A stretch of DNA of 64,000 nt, taken from Paracoccus albicereus (GTDB lineage Bacteria; Pseudomonadota; Alphaproteobacteria; Rhodobacterales; Rhodobacteraceae). This document shows positions 52,497 to 62,860 of this stretch, in pieces (positions within the stretch are counted from its first letter, which is position 1; each line of letters opens with the position of its first letter). The notes under the pieces were generated by a model. The model ran no database searches. It saw only the letters and a list, made by a program, of their open reading frames with translations, and was not told the DNA's origin. The translations under genes were made by a program, and so were the position numbers. The stretch covers positions 228,700 to 292,699 of the forward strand of contig NZ_JAKZEU010000003.1 in the NCBI RefSeq assembly GCF_024359525.1, written 5' to 3'.

Positions 52497-53579
52497 CTAC
52501 CGCAGCTTGAGCGTCGCCAGCCCGATCAGCGCGAGGATCAGGGCGATGATCCAGAAGCGGATCACGATCTGCGGCTCTTTCCAGCCCAGCTTCTCGAAAT
52601 GGTGGTGGATCGGGGCCATCAGGAACACCCGCTTGCCGGTGCGCTTGAAGTAGAGGACCTGGATGATCACCGACAGCGCCTCGACCACGAACAGGCCGCC
52701 GACGATAGCCAGCACGATCTCGTGCTTGGTCACCACCGCGATGGCGCCCAGCGCGCCGCCCAGCGCAAGGCTGCCGGTATCGCCCATGAAGACCGCCGCG
52801 GGGGGGGCGTTGTACCACAGAAAGCCCAGGCCCCCGCCGATCAGGGCCGCGACGAAGATCAGGATCTCGCCCGTGCCGGGGACGTGGTGGACGCCGAGGT
52901 AGTCGGTGAAGTCGACGCGTCCGACGGTGTAGGCGATGACGCCCAGCGTTCCCGCCGCGATCATCACCGGCATGATCGCCAGGCCGTCGAGCCCGTCGGT
53001 CAGGTTGACCGCGTTGGCTGCCCCCACGATCACGATCATCCCGAAGATGACGAAGAAATAGGACAGGTTCAGCAGCGTGTCCTTGAAGACCGGAAAGGCA
53101 AGCATCCCGGTCAGCCCCGCGGGGTGTAGGAGCATCGCCCAGGCCGAGGCGACGAAGGCCAGCGCGAAGCCCAGCCCCAGCCGCATCCGGCCCGACAGTC
53201 CGCCGTGGTGCTGCTTCGTGACCTTGGCGTAATCGTCGGCGAATCCGATCAGCGCATAGCCCAAGGTCACCATCAGCACGATCCAGATGTAGCCGTTGTC
53301 GAGCCGCGCCCAGAGCAGCGTCGAAAAGAACAGCGCCGACAGGATCAGCAGACCGCCCATCGTCGGTGTGCCGGCCTTGGCGAAATGCGTCTCGGGGCCG
53401 TCATCGCGGATCGGCTGGCCCTTTTTCTGCTTGATGCGCAGGTAGTTGATCAGCGGTCTGCCGAAGATGAAGCCGAAGATCAGCGCCGTGAAGAAGGCCG
53501 CGCCGGCGCGGAAGGTGATGTAGCGAAACAGGTTGAAGAGGTCGCCCCCTTCGGACAATCCGCTGAGCCAGTAAAGCAT
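52497..53579 (-). CDS. mraY: Phospho-N-acetylmuramoyl-pentapeptide-transferase
   Basis: 360 residues, the same length as in E. coli, with ten spans. It transfers phospho-MurNAc-pentapeptide to undecaprenyl phosphate, giving lipid I. Catalytic Asp and His regions: [36 protein letters not shown] and [18 protein letters not shown], then [19 protein letters not shown]. The start at 53579 gives MLYWLSGLS. It begins one base past the murF stop. Confidence 0.98.
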   Translation of the reverse strand: MLYWLSGLSEGGDLFNLFRYITFRAGAAFFTALIFGFIFGRPLINYLRIKQKKGQPIRDDGPETHFAKAGTPTMGGLLILSALFFSTLLWARLDNGYIWIVLMVTLGYALIGFADDYAKVTKQHHGGLSGRMRLGLGFALAFVASAWAMLLHPAGLTGMLAFPVFKDTLLNLSYFFVIFGMIVIVGAANAVNLTDGLDGLAIMPVMIAAGTLGVIAYTVGRVDFTDYLGVHHVPGTGEILIFVAALIGGGLGFLWYNAPPAAVFMGDTGSLALGGALGAIAVVTKHEIVLAIVGGLFVVEALSVIIQVLYFKRTGKRVFLMAPIHHHFEKLGWKEPQIVIRFWIIALILALIGLATLKLR

Positions 53580-53580
53580 G

Positions 53581-54993
53581 TCAGTCCCTCGTCTCGCGAC
53601 CCTTCGTGCGGGGATCGTCGTGATCAGGGGAGGCGATCTGCCCCCATTTCCGAAGCGCGTCAACCACGGCCGAGACGCGCGAGGATTTCGAGCCCTTGAC
53701 CAGCACGATGTCGCCGGGCGCGACCAGATCCGGCGCCATCGCGGCCAGCTCGGCCGCCGTCTCGCGCCATTCGCCGCGCTTCGATGCGGGCAGCGCATCG
53801 TGCAGGTGGCGCATCAGCGGGCCGGCGGAATGGATCAGATCGACGGCGCCGAGAGAAGGATCGTCGGCAACCGCGCGGTGCATCGCGATCTCGTCCGCGC
53901 CCAGTTCCAGCATATCGCCCAGGATGGCGACGCGACGGCCGCCCTGCAGGCCGGCCAGCGTGGCAAGGCCTGCCTTCAGCGACGCGGGATTGGCGTTGAA
54001 GGCATCGTCGATGAGGCGGATCGGCCCCAGCGTCTCGACCGCGCCACGACCTTTGGGCGGTTGCCAGTCGCCCAACCTGCGCGCGGCGTCCTTGAGATCG
54101 GCACCGGCGGCGTTCAGCGCGGCCAGCACGCCGATGGCGTTCATCACGAAATGCGCGCCGGTGGTTTGCAGGCTGAACGCAACGCTCTCGCCGCTGATCC
54201 TCGCGCGGATCTTCAGCGCGTCGCCCTGCGGCTCGATGCTGACCGGGCGGGCCATTCCGGCCTCGCCGAAGCCCACGATCAGCGCGCCGGCGGCATCGGC
54301 GAGATCGCGCAGGATCGGGGTGGTGGACAGGTCCTCGGGGATCACGGCAGTGCCCATCGGCAGCAGCCCCTCGAAGATCGCGCCCTTTTCGCGGGCGATG
54401 CCCTCGATCGCGCCGAAGGCTTCCAGATGCGCCGCGGCGATGGTGGTGATCATCGCGACATGCGGGCGGGCCATGCGCGACAGGGGCGCGATCTCGCCCG
54501 GGTGGTTCATGCCGATCTCGATGATCGCGACATCGGTGCCCTTCGGCATCCGGGCCAGCGTCAGCGGCACGCCCCAATGGTTATTGTAGCTGGCTTCGGC
54601 CGCGTGGATGCGGCCCTGCCCGGCCAGCGCGGCGCGCGCCATGTCCTTGGTCGAGGTCTTGCCGACAGAGCCGGTGATCGCGATGATCTTCGCGTCCGTC
54701 CGCGCCCGGCCAGCGCGGCCCAGCGCTTCCAGCGCGGGCAGCACGTCTGGCACGATCAGCAGCGGGGCATTGGCGGGCACGCCATCCGGGATGCGGCTGA
54801 CCAGTGCGGCGCAGGCGCCTTTGTCCAGCGCCTGGGCGACGAAGTCGTGGCCGTCACGGATGTCGGTCAGCGCGATGAACAGGTCGCCGGGCCGGATCGT
54901 GCGGGTGTCGATGCTGACGCCGGTCGCCGTCCAGTCGCCCTGCGCACGGCCGCCGGTCGCAGCGGCGGCATCGGCGGCGGTCCAGAGGCTCAT
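53581..54993 (-). CDS. murF: UDP-MurNAc-tripeptide--D-Ala-D-Ala ligase
   Basis: 470 residues. ATP loop [22 protein letters not shown]-terminal [19 protein letters not shown]; central [36 protein letters not shown] and C-terminal [20 protein letters not shown]. It completes the UDP-MurNAc-pentapeptide. Overlaps murE by four bases (ATGA). Confidence 0.97.
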   Translation of the reverse strand: MSLWTAADAAAATGGRAQGDWTATGVSIDTRTIRPGDLFIALTDIRDGHDFVAQALDKGACAALVSRIPDGVPANAPLLIVPDVLPALEALGRAGRARTDAKIIAITGSVGKTSTKDMARAALAGQGRIHAAEASYNNHWGVPLTLARMPKGTDVAIIEIGMNHPGEIAPLSRMARPHVAMITTIAAAHLEAFGAIEGIAREKGAIFEGLLPMGTAVIPEDLSTTPILRDLADAAGALIVGFGEAGMARPVSIEPQGDALKIRARISGESVAFSLQTTGAHFVMNAIGVLAALNAAGADLKDAARRLGDWQPPKGRGAVETLGPIRLIDDAFNANPASLKAGLATLAGLQGGRRVAILGDMLELGADEIAMHRAVADDPSLGAVDLIHSAGPLMRHLHDALPASKRGEWRETAAELAAMAPDLVAPGDIVLVKGSKSSRVSAVVDALRKWGQIASPDHDDPRTKGRETRD

Positions 54994-56474
54994 ATCCGGC
55001 CGTCCAGCGCGGCGACGGCCACGCTCGCCTGTTCGCTGTCGTCGAACGGATAGACGTCCTGGCCCACGATCTGGCCGGTCTCGTGCCCCTTGCCCGCGAT
55101 CAGCAGGGCATCACCTGGCTGCAACGCATCGACCCCGCGCAGGATCGCCTCGGCACGGTCCGCAACCTCGGTCGCGTCGGGTCCAGCGCCGGCCAGAACC
55201 TCGGCCCGGATCGCGGCCGGGTCTTCGGTGCGGGGGTTGTCGTCGGTCACGATGACGACGTCGGCGAACTGGCGCGCGGCCTCGCCCATCAGCGGGCGCT
55301 TGCCACGGTCGCGGTCGCCGCCGGCGCCGAAGACCACGACGATCCGGCCGAGCACATGTGGACGCAGGGATTGCAGTGCGGCGATCAGAGCGCCAGGCTT
55401 GTGGGCGTAATCGACGAAGACCGTCGCGCCGTTCTCGCGCACCGCAGCAAGCTCCATCCGGCCGCGCACGGTGGTCAGGCCGGGCAGCACCGGCAGGATC
55501 GCGTCCAAGGGATCGCCCGCCGCCATGCAGAGGCCCATCGCGGCCAGCACGTTTTCCGCCTGAAAGCCGCCGATCAGCGGCAGGCGGACCATGTGGGCCT
55601 TGTCATCCGCCAGAAAACGCAGGTCCTGCCCGGTCGCGTCGTAACGCTGGCCGAGGATGCGCAGATCGGCGCCCGAATTCTCGCCGCCGATCGTGGTCAG
55701 CGTCAGGCCGCGATGTTTGGCGATATCGGCCATCTGCTGGCCGCGCGGGCCGTCGATGTTGATGACCGCGCCCGCGCCTTCGTCGAGGATATGATCGAAG
55801 AGCAGCGCCTTGGCGGCGAAATACTCCTCGAACCCCGCATGATAGTCGAGATGGTCCTGGCTGAAATTGGTGAAGGCCCCGGCTTGAAGGCTGACGCCGT
55901 CGAGCCGGCGCTGGTCGAGGCCGTGGGATGACGCCTCCATCGCGGCATGGGTCACACCGGCGGCGGCGGCTTCCGACAGGACGCGGTGCAGCGTCAGCGG
56001 GTCGGGCGTCGTATGAGCCAGCTTTGCCTGATAATCGCCCTGCACGCCCATCGTGCCAAGGCTGATCGCCTTGTGGCCCAGCGCCTGCCAAATCTGGCGG
56101 GTGAAGCTTGCGACCGAGGTCTTGCCCGACGTGCCGGTGACGGCCACGACATGGGCCGGTTGCGCGCCGAACCACAGCGAGGCCGCCCGCGACAAGGCCG
56201 CCCGCGGGTCTTCTGCGATGACCAGCGCGCCGTTCCAGTCTTTCAGCGCATCGGCGGCGATGCGCGCGCCCTCACGGTCGGTCAGGACCGCGGCCGCATC
56301 CATGCGCAGCGCATAGGGGATGAATTCACCGCCATGCACGTTCGAGCCCGGAAGGCCCGCGAACAGGTGGCCGGGCTTCACGGTGCGGCTGTCCAGCGAC
56401 AGGCCGGTGATCACGGGATCGGCCCCGCCCTGACCGTGCAGGCCAAGTTGGGATAGTTTCTGCTGCTGTGCCAT
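54990..56474 (-). CDS. murE: UDP-MurNAc-dipeptide--meso-diaminopimelate ligase
   Basis: 494 residues. N-terminal ITGLSLDSRTVKPGHLFAGL; ATP loop VVAVTGTSGKTSVASFTRQI; the carbamylated-lysine region, NFSQDHLDYHAGFEEYFAAK; and the C-terminal DNPRTEDPAAIRAEVL motif, whose DNPR marks the meso-DAP-adding type as expected for a Gram-negative. It follows ftsI by 34 bases. Confidence 0.98.
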   Translation of the reverse strand: MAQQQKLSQLGLHGQGGADPVITGLSLDSRTVKPGHLFAGLPGSNVHGGEFIPYALRMDAAAVLTDREGARIAADALKDWNGALVIAEDPRAALSRAASLWFGAQPAHVVAVTGTSGKTSVASFTRQIWQALGHKAISLGTMGVQGDYQAKLAHTTPDPLTLHRVLSEAAAAGVTHAAMEASSHGLDQRRLDGVSLQAGAFTNFSQDHLDYHAGFEEYFAAKALLFDHILDEGAGAVINIDGPRGQQMADIAKHRGLTLTTIGGENSGADLRILGQRYDATGQDLRFLADDKAHMVRLPLIGGFQAENVLAAMGLCMAAGDPLDAILPVLPGLTTVRGRMELAAVRENGATVFVDYAHKPGALIAALQSLRPHVLGRIVVVFGAGGDRDRGKRPLMGEAARQFADVVIVTDDNPRTEDPAAIRAEVLAGAGPDATEVADRAEAILRGVDALQPGDALLIAGKGHETGQIVGQDVYPFDDSEQASVAVAALDGRI

Positions 56475-56508
56475 GGCTGCCCCCCGGGGCTATGGGCTTT
56501 TTGAAGCC

Positions 56509-58524
56509 TCAGTTCCTTGCCACGCGCTTTAGCGCGGCTTCCACGAGGGGATCAACACTGGCCGCGACGGGCTGGACCGCCGGAATGGCGGCAGACCGCC
56601 CAATGGGTCGCGCCAGCGGCCGCACCAGCGGCGCGACGCCGCCCGCGGCGGGGCGGGCCGGGGCCGCCGTATTGGCCTGCATGTCCGAAGCCGGTCCCGT
56701 TAGCGCCGGATCCGACGTGCCGCCAGCGATCTTCGCGTCTGGCTGCGCGGCGGGCCGTGGCGCGATCGTGGGCAGCGCGTCCTCGGTCGTGGGACGCAGG
56801 CCGACCAGCGGCGACAGGCGGCGGACCATTTCCGCGGCAACCGGCACCGCGGTCGCGCCAGCGGTACGGCTTTCGCCACCGCCGTTTCCGATAGACGGCT
56901 CATCCAGCGACACGACCAGGACATATTGCGGATCGCTGGCCGGATAGACCGAGGCCCAGGTCGCGACAACCTTGTTGGCATAGTAGCCGCCACCCGGACG
57001 CGGCTTGTCGGCGGTGCCGGTCTTGCCCGCGATCTCGAAGCCCTCGACATCGCCCGACTTGCCGGTGCCGCGCGTCACCACCTGACGCAGCATCGAGATC
57101 GCCAGATCGGCCGCGCCGCTGCCCAGGACGCGTTCGCCGGGCGCACGTTCGCGGTTGTGGACAAGCGTCGGCCGCACCCGGATCCCGTCATTGGCGATGG
57201 TCGCATAGGCGGTGGCCAGATGCAGCGGGCTGGCAGCAAGGCCATGACCGAACGACACCGTGGCCGAGGTCACGGCAGGCCAGCGCGAGGGAACCAGCGG
57301 CTGGCCGGTCGGCGCCTCGACCATCTCGACCGGGGTCGGCTCGAACAAGCCCAGCTTTTCCAGGAAATGCTTCTGACGCTCGGGCCCCAGCATCTGAGCG
57401 ATGCGCACGGTGCCGACGTTCGAGGATTTCACGATCACGTCGGTGACCGACAGGGATGATCCGTAATTGTGGAAATCACGGATGTTGTACTTGCCGATCC
57501 GCATCGGCGTCGTCGTGTTGATCCCGGTATTGGGGTTGATCAGGCCCAGATCCATCGCCTGAGCGACCGGGAAGATCTTGAAGGTCGAGCCGAGTTCGTA
57601 CTGGCCCTGCACGGCACGGTTGAAGAGCGGGCTGTCGGACGGATCGCCCTTCAGAAGCGGGCGCGGCCGGTCGTTTGGATCGAAGTCAGGCAGGCTCGCC
57701 ATCGCCACGATCTCACCCGTCTTGATTTCCATCAGGATGCCGGTGGCACCCTTCGCGCTCATCAGCGACATCCCCGAGGCCAGAACCTCCTCCATCGCCT
57801 GCTGCACGGTCAGGTCGATCGACAGCTGCAGCGGTGCGCCGCCCTTGGCCGGGTCGCGCAGCCAGCCGTCAAAGGCCTTTTCAACGCCCGCGACGCCGAT
57901 CACCTCGGCGCTGCTGACGCCTTCGCTGCCGAAGGCCGCGCCGCCCAGAATGTGGCTTGCCAGACGGCCATTCGGGTAAAGCCGCATTTCGCGCGGGCCG
58001 AACAGCAGGCCCGGCTCGCCCAGATCATGGACCGCCTGCATCTGTTCGGGACTGATCTTCTTGCGGATCCACAGGAATTTGCGGCTGCCGGTCAGGTCCT
58101 TGCGCAGCCGATCCTCGTCGAGGTCGGGGAAAATCCGCATCAGGCCCGCGATGGCGCGCTCATGGTCGATCAGCTGATGGGGATGCGCGTAAAGCGAGTG
58201 GGTCAGAAGGTTCGTCGCCATCACCCGGCCCTGTCGGTCGGTGATGTCGGCCCGCTGCGAGATGATGCCGCTGCTGGCCACCTGAAGTGCGGGTTCCGTC
58301 GGCTGGCTGGAGGCAAGCGCCCCCATGCGGAAACCGACGGTGCCGAAGGCAATGATGAAGGCGGCGGCCATGACGATCAGCCGACCCTCGGCCCGTTTGC
58401 GGGCGCGATCCTGGATCGCGGCGTGGCGACGGGCGCGGTTCTCGGCCTCGATCGCGTCGGGGCTTTCGCCGGTCTCGCGGGCGCGCAGCACACGGGCGAG
58501 CGGGCGCAGGGGCGTGCGGATCAT
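56509..58524 (-). CDS. ftsI: Septal transpeptidase, penicillin-binding protein 3
   Basis: 671 residues, class B PBP. An N-terminal cytoplasmic part, one membrane span (LIVMAAAFIIAFGTVGFRMG), a PBP-dimer domain, and the transpeptidase domain with the active serine in GSTFK (SxxK), SSN (KSSNVGTVR) and KTG (AGKTGTADKP). The C-terminal 90 residues are a Pro/Ala-rich tail. The start at 58524 overlaps ftsL by four bases. Cross-links septal peptidoglycan with FtsW. Confidence 0.97.
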   Translation of the reverse strand: MIRTPLRPLARVLRARETGESPDAIEAENRARRHAAIQDRARKRAEGRLIVMAAAFIIAFGTVGFRMGALASSQPTEPALQVASSGIISQRADITDRQGRVMATNLLTHSLYAHPHQLIDHERAIAGLMRIFPDLDEDRLRKDLTGSRKFLWIRKKISPEQMQAVHDLGEPGLLFGPREMRLYPNGRLASHILGGAAFGSEGVSSAEVIGVAGVEKAFDGWLRDPAKGGAPLQLSIDLTVQQAMEEVLASGMSLMSAKGATGILMEIKTGEIVAMASLPDFDPNDRPRPLLKGDPSDSPLFNRAVQGQYELGSTFKIFPVAQAMDLGLINPNTGINTTTPMRIGKYNIRDFHNYGSSLSVTDVIVKSSNVGTVRIAQMLGPERQKHFLEKLGLFEPTPVEMVEAPTGQPLVPSRWPAVTSATVSFGHGLAASPLHLATAYATIANDGIRVRPTLVHNRERAPGERVLGSGAADLAISMLRQVVTRGTGKSGDVEGFEIAGKTGTADKPRPGGGYYANKVVATWASVYPASDPQYVLVVSLDEPSIGNGGGESRTAGATAVPVAAEMVRRLSPLVGLRPTTEDALPTIAPRPAAQPDAKIAGGTSDPALTGPASDMQANTAAPARPAAGGVAPLVRPLARPIGRSAAIPAVQPVAASVDPLVEAALKRVARN

Positions 58525-58874
58525 GGCTGTTGCTCCTCGGAGGTGGCGGTCTCGTCTTCGGTGGCGTCGGGCTCGGGCGGGGCGGGCGGTTTGGCGTAGT
58601 CGATCTGGCCCGCGCCGACGAACTGACCCGAATCGACCGGAACCAGCCGCAGCTTGTCGAAATTCAGCGCGACAAGCTCTCGCAGGCGGTCGGGGCGGTT
58701 CAGATAGGCCCATTCGGCGCGCAGGACGCCCAGATCCTCGCGCAGGGTCGCGATGTCGCGCTGAACGTCACGCATGTGTTCCAGCGAGGCCTGGGTCCTG
58801 TAATTCTCGCGGTAGGCCCAGAAGGCCAGACCCATCACCGTCAGGATGCAGGCCAGATAAACCAGCGTCTTCAT
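58521..58874 (-). CDS. ftsL: Cell division protein FtsL
   Basis: 117 residues. A short N-terminal membrane span ([18 protein letters not shown]) and a coiled coil ([29 protein letters not shown] broken here as [18 protein letters not shown]), then a motif [19 protein letters not shown] typical of alphaproteobacterial FtsL. The acidic tail is disordered. The start overlaps rsmH by four bases. Confidence 0.88.
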   Translation of the reverse strand: MKTLVYLACILTVMGLAFWAYRENYRTQASLEHMRDVQRDIATLREDLGVLRAEWAYLNRPDRLRELVALNFDKLRLVPVDSGQFVGAGQIDYAKPPAPPEPDATEDETATSEEQQP

Positions 58875-59842
58875 CGCGCGCCCCCCGCCGATGGCAGGCT
58901 TGGCATCGCAAGGGCCTGCGGATCGATGTCGCGCGCAGGCGCGTCGGTGCGGATCGCCACCCGAAGCAGCGCGGACCGGGCGCGAGGGTTCAGCTCAAGC
59001 TCTTCGGCGTCGGCGCCGATGGCACGGCGGCTTTTCTGGGCGAATGTCGGTGCTTCGGTTTCGACCACCGGGGCGTGGCGACTGCCCCCGCCCTGACTGC
59101 CGGATCGCGCCTGCATGAAGCGTTTGACGATTCGATCCTCCAGCGAATGGAAGCTGACCACGGCCAGCTTCCCGCCCGCGTTCAACGCGCGTTCGGCGGC
59201 CGACAGCCCGGCGACAAGCTGGCCGAATTCGTCGTTGACCCAGATGCGGATCGCCTGGAAGGCGCGGGTCGCCGGATGGCTCTGGCCCGGTTTCTGACGC
59301 GGCAACTGGCTTGCGACCACGTCCGCAAGCTGGCTGGTCCGGTTCAGCGGGCGGGCGGCGACGATGGCGCGTGCGATGCGGCGCGACGCGCGTTCCTCGC
59401 CATAATGATATAGCACATCGGCGATCTCGGCCTCGGTGGCCTGGTCCAGCCGCTCGGCGGCAGAGGGCACGTCGCCGCCCATCCGCATGTCCAGCGGCCC
59501 GTCGCGCAGGAAGGAAAAGCCGCGATCCGCCTGATCGAGTTGCATCGAGCTGACGCCCAGATCCAGAACGACACCGTCCACCGGCTCTCCTGCCAGCGCG
59601 TCCATGTCGGAAAACGTCCCTTCGACCAGCCGCAGCCGGTCGCCGTAATCGCCGGCCCAGGCCTGCGCCATGTCGAAGACGGCGGGGTCGCGGTCGATCC
59701 CGATCACCCGGTCGGCGCCCGCGTCAAGCAGTCCGCGCGCATAGCCGCCCGCACCGAACGTACCGTCGATCCAGGTGCCGGAGACGGGTTCGACCGCCCT
59801 GAGAAGCGGCTTCAGCAGGACGGGGATATGAGGCTCGGTCAT
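58871..59842 (-). CDS. rsmH: 16S rRNA m4C1402 methyltransferase
   Basis: 323 residues. SAM-binding [80 protein letters not shown] and [15 protein letters not shown]. The start at 59842 ([10 protein letters not shown]) has GAGGGG eight bases upstream. A GTG at 59851 overlapping the mraZ stop is possible but too close to that site. Confidence 0.96.
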   Translation of the reverse strand: MTEPHIPVLLKPLLRAVEPVSGTWIDGTFGAGGYARGLLDAGADRVIGIDRDPAVFDMAQAWAGDYGDRLRLVEGTFSDMDALAGEPVDGVVLDLGVSSMQLDQADRGFSFLRDGPLDMRMGGDVPSAAERLDQATEAEIADVLYHYGEERASRRIARAIVAARPLNRTSQLADVVASQLPRQKPGQSHPATRAFQAIRIWVNDEFGQLVAGLSAAERALNAGGKLAVVSFHSLEDRIVKRFMQARSGSQGGGSRHAPVVETEAPTFAQKSRRAIGADAEELELNPRARSALLRVAIRTDAPARDIDPQALAMPSLPSAGGAR

Positions 59843-59847
59843 CGGAC

Positions 59848-60357
59848 TCACCCCTCGGCCGTCTCGGGCAGCGGGGGAAGCAGCGACAGCGGATCGGAGC
59901 CGGGTTCGAAGTCGGGAATCAGCGCTTCCAGACGCTCTTCCTCTTCCTCGTAAGCCTCCGGCTGCCAGACCTTCAGTGAATCGCCCGCAGCGATGAAGAA
60001 TGCCTGATCAACCAGACCGATCTTTTCGCGCAACTTGTAGGGCAGGACCAGACGGCCCTCGTTATCGATCTCGGCCGGCTCGGACTGACCGTTCATCATG
60101 GTTTCCATCATCGTGCGCGCCGGGCTGCCGCGCTGCATCCGCGCAATGCTGCGGTCGATCTCGGCGATGGCTTCGATGGTGAACAGCCGCAGGTGGTTCT
60201 GCTTGCGAGACCCGTAGACGATGACGAGTTGCGGACGATTGCCGGGCTGCCAGTCGGGGTCGGCCTGTTCGAAGACGCGACGGAACTTGGCCGGGATCGA
60301 GACGCGCCCCTTGGCGTCCACCTTGACCGTATCCGAGCCTCTGAACGTCTGCGCCAC
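59848..60357 (-). CDS. mraZ: Transcriptional regulator MraZ
   Basis: 169 residues, slightly longer than the usual 150 because of an acidic tail. Two SpoVT/AbrB-like repeats: [21 protein letters not shown] and [21 protein letters not shown]. MraZ binds TGGG direct repeats upstream of its own operon and tunes dcw expression. First gene of the cluster; its 5' region is long (698 bases) and holds a likely MraZ box. Confidence 0.96.
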   Translation of the reverse strand: MAQTFRGSDTVKVDAKGRVSIPAKFRRVFEQADPDWQPGNRPQLVIVYGSRKQNHLRLFTIEAIAEIDRSIARMQRGSPARTMMETMMNGQSEPAEIDNEGRLVLPYKLREKIGLVDQAFFIAAGDSLKVWQPEAYEEEEERLEALIPDFEPGSDPLSLLPPLPETAEG

Positions 60358-60717
60358 CAGGTGCCGCTCCTTGCCTCACCGTCCGTCCCCTTCGGGCATG
60401 CCCGAAAGAGAAAGGGCGGATCGGGCTGCTGCCACTGCCCGATCCGCCGCCCTCGTTCCCATTACTGGGCCCCGTTTTCGGGGGATCGACCGGCTTTCTG
60501 TCGCGCCACCTGGGGGAGGTGCTGCTCATGCGCGGGGCCGGTTCGTGTCGGATGCGGGTGCCTGTATGAAGTCTGCTTCGCCTTCGCGGGGTCTTGGTGC
60601 CCCTTACTGCCCGTCTCCGTGATCAAGCTGTCGCATGGGACGATTTGGGAAGCAACGGAAATTTGCGCACCGATCGGCGTCTCACCCCGATTGAGTGCAG
60701 GGTTCAAATCAAGAACA

Positions 60718-60733
60718 TTAACCGAGTCTTAAC
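60718..60733. promoter_or_regulatory. CtrA-type site with an embedded GANTC
   Basis: TTAACCGAGTCTTAAC matches the full CtrA consensus TTAA-N7-TTAAC. The spacer contains GAGTC, a CcrM-type GANTC site. It lies about 360 bases upstream of mraZ; control of the dcw operon by the cell-cycle regulator is plausible but inferred. Confidence 0.6.
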
Positions 60734-60734
60734 T

Positions 60735-60759
60735 ATTTGAATCCGCATTTGGTTCAAAT
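60735..60759. repeat. Inverted repeat with a third half-site
   Basis: ATTTGAA at 60735-60741 and TTCAAAT at 60753-60759 form an 11-base-spaced palindrome. A third copy, GGTTCAAATC, is at 60701-60710, a direct repeat of 60751-60760. The set flanks the CtrA-type site and looks like an operator for an unknown dimeric regulator. Confidence 0.5.
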
Positions 60760-60810
60760 CCGCAATCGAACTACAAGATATGGAAGCTCCACTCAGAGGA
60801 GAAAATTTTT

Positions 60811-60824
60811 CCCACATCTTCCCA
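60811..60824 (-). promoter_or_regulatory. Probable MraZ box
   Basis: On the minus strand TGGGAAGATGTGGG: two TGGG repeats 10 bases apart, the spacing known for MraZ operators. Only two good copies are present instead of three or four. About 454 bases upstream of mraZ. Confidence 0.5.
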
Positions 60825-61055
60825 GCCCTCGCTCATTCCGCGGCCAGTGTTGCGCAAATAGCTCAAATTGTCTCTGGTCAGCTTACCAGATCACGCAGAA
60901 TCTCGGCAGGGTGATTCGAGTTTTGGCCCCGGTGGCGGCTGATCCCATATGTGAACATCACAGGGCGGACACTCCCTTTTCGGGACCGGTTTCGCGCCGT
61001 AATCTGACCGAAATCGGCGGTCCGGACCCGCCGCTGACCAGAGCTTGAGGCCGAA

Positions 61056-61760
61056 ATGGACTGGACCGCCCCGATCGACATCTATTGCGAGCGGCTTGGG
61101 CCGGGCTTCTGGGCCGAGCCGATCAACGCGGTCACCAACCTGTCCTTCATCGCCGCAGCGATCTGGGCTTGGGTCGAGGCGCGCCAACGGGCCGAGCCGA
61201 ATCGGCTGGTCTGGGTGCTGATCGCGCTGGCTTTCGCCATCGGCGTCGGGTCGTTCCTGTTCCACACGCTGGCGAATCGCTGGTCGGGGCTGGCCGACGT
61301 GCTGCCGATCTGGACTTTCGTGGCGCTGTATATCCTGATCGGGCTGAACAGACTGGGCGGGATACGTCCCGGTCGCATCGCATTAGGCGTCGTCGCGCTG
61401 GTCGGCGTGATCACCATCTGGCGCGCGATGGGCGAAGGTTCGCCGCCTCAAGACGCCGCACCGTCTGGCCCCGACCCATTCAACGGCTCATTGCAATATC
61501 TGCCGGCGGTGATCGCCTTTGCGGTCTTTTCGGTCCTGACGCAGGTCCAGCGCCATCCGCTGCGCTGGCTGGTGCTGGGCGCGGGCGTAACGTTCCTTGT
61601 TTCGCTGACCGCGCGCACGCTCGACCGCGACATCTGCGCCAGCCTTCCGCTGGGCACGCATTTCCTGTGGCACCTGCTGAACGGGCTGGTGATCGGACTG
61701 GTTCTGCAGATCCTGATCCGCGCGCGCGATGCGCGAACGGATGTTGCAGGACGGGTCTAG
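61056..61760 (+). CDS. Ceramidase-family (CREST) membrane protein
   Basis: 234 residues with about seven spans. The family's metal-site motifs are visible: [22 protein letters not shown] at the start (DIYCER), [23 protein letters not shown] with the SxxxH and D residues, and [21 protein letters not shown] with the HxxxH. Alkaline ceramidases hydrolyse ceramide; in bacteria the substrate is unproven. A Gly/Pro insertion ([18 protein letters not shown]) lies in the middle. Convergent with mrp, overlapping by four bases. Confidence 0.85.
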   Translation: MDWTAPIDIYCERLGPGFWAEPINAVTNLSFIAAAIWAWVEARQRAEPNRLVWVLIALAFAIGVGSFLFHTLANRWSGLADVLPIWTFVALYILIGLNRLGGIRPGRIALGVVALVGVITIWRAMGEGSPPQDAAPSGPDPFNGSLQYLPAVIAFAVFSVLTQVQRHPLRWLVLGAGVTFLVSLTARTLDRDICASLPLGTHFLWHLLNGLVIGLVLQILIRARDARTDVAGRV

Positions 61761-62860
61761 GCCATGCCGCCCTGAACCAGTCGATCGGCCAGGCGGTCAT
61801 AGGCGTCCGCCACCGGGCCCGGCTCCATCGCGGCGGGACGTCCGGCATCGCCAGCCAGCCGCACCGACAGTTCCAGCGGAATTTCCCCAAGGAAGGGGAT
61901 GCCCAGCTTTTCCGCCTCGGCCTTCACGCCGCCATGGCCGAACAGATGCGCCTCGTGCCCGCAATTCGGACAGACATAGGTCGACATGTTCTCGATCATG
62001 CCCAGGATCGGCGTCTTCAGCTTGCCGAACATGTCCATCGCGCGACGCGCATCGATCAACGCCACGTCCTGCGGGGTGGACACCACGATGGCGCCGGTAA
62101 CCGCCGCCTTCTGCGACAAAGACAGCTGCACGTCGCCAGTGCCGGGCGGAAGGTCGATCAGCAGCACGTCCAGCTCGCCCCACTTCACCTGCTGCAGAAG
62201 CTGTTGCAGCGCACCCATCAGCATCGGGCCGCGCCAGATCACGGCCTCGCCTTCCTTCAGCAGCAGGCCGAGCGACATCACCGTGACGCCGTAGGCGCGC
62301 AACGGCTCGATGTTCTTCCCGTCAGGACTGGCAGGCCGGCCGGTGACGCCCAACATCCGCGGCTGGCTGGGACCGTGAATGTCGGCATCCAGGACTCCGA
62401 CCTTGCGACCCGCCCGTGCCAGCGCCACCGCGAGGTTCGAGGTGACGGTGGATTTGCCGACCCCGCCCTTGCCGGAACCGATGGCGATGATGTGGTCGAC
62501 ACCGAGAATCGGCTGGGGACCGGCGGGCCCCGTCGGGTGCTGGCCGATGGTCAGCTTGGGCGGCGCCTCACCGCCCTGCCCCTGTTGCGGCTGTTGCGGC
62601 GCGCGCTTGGCACCCGATTGCGCGGTCATCACGATCTGGACCGCATCGACGCCGTCCAGCGCCAGAAGGCGACGGCGAACCTCGGCCTCGGCGGGCTTCA
62701 GCGCCTCGGCCTCGGCCGCATCGGCGACCTCCAGCACGAATCGAACGGTCGAGCCTTCGATGGTCAGCGCGCGGACCAGATCGTCCGCAACCAGCGTTCC
62801 ACCGCGCGGCGAGGCGACGGCATCGATTTCCCCAAGGGCAACTTCACGCGAGACGGCCAT
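61757..62860 (-). CDS. Fe-S cluster carrier Mrp/ApbC (P-loop ATPase)
   Basis: 367 residues. An N-terminal MIP18/FSCA-like domain (about residues 1-85), a Gln/Gly/Pro-rich linker ([12 protein letters not shown]), then the deviant Walker [39 protein letters not shown] and the cluster-binding CxxC in [16 protein letters not shown]. It transfers Fe-S clusters to targets. The start at 62860 follows AAAGGAC. Also named Mrp or NBP35 family. Confidence 0.93.
   Translation of the reverse strand: MAVSREVALGEIDAVASPRGGTLVADDLVRALTIEGSTVRFVLEVADAAEAEALKPAEAEVRRRLLALDGVDAVQIVMTAQSGAKRAPQQPQQGQGGEAPPKLTIGQHPTGPAGPQPILGVDHIIAIGSGKGGVGKSTVTSNLAVALARAGRKVGVLDADIHGPSQPRMLGVTGRPASPDGKNIEPLRAYGVTVMSLGLLLKEGEAVIWRGPMLMGALQQLLQQVKWGELDVLLIDLPPGTGDVQLSLSQKAAVTGAIVVSTPQDVALIDARRAMDMFGKLKTPILGMIENMSTYVCPNCGHEAHLFGHGGVKAEAEKLGIPFLGEIPLELSVRLAGDAGRPAAMEPGPVADAYDRLADRLVQGGMA

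Larger units (their letters stand above)
60358..61055. other. 698-base non-coding region upstream of mraZ
   Basis: No supported gene. Between 60640 and 60900 it is clearly more AT-rich than its surroundings and contains the CtrA-like site, the ATTTGAA/TTCAAAT palindrome and the MraZ box. A small TGTGA-ACA-TCACA inverted repeat lies at 60950-60962. The arrangement suggests a regulated dcw promoter far upstream of mraZ, giving a leader of several hundred bases. Confidence 0.6.

Noticed and set aside
60950..60962. CRP/FNR operator
   Set aside because: TGTGA and TCACA are three bases apart, not the six required by CRP or four by FNR.
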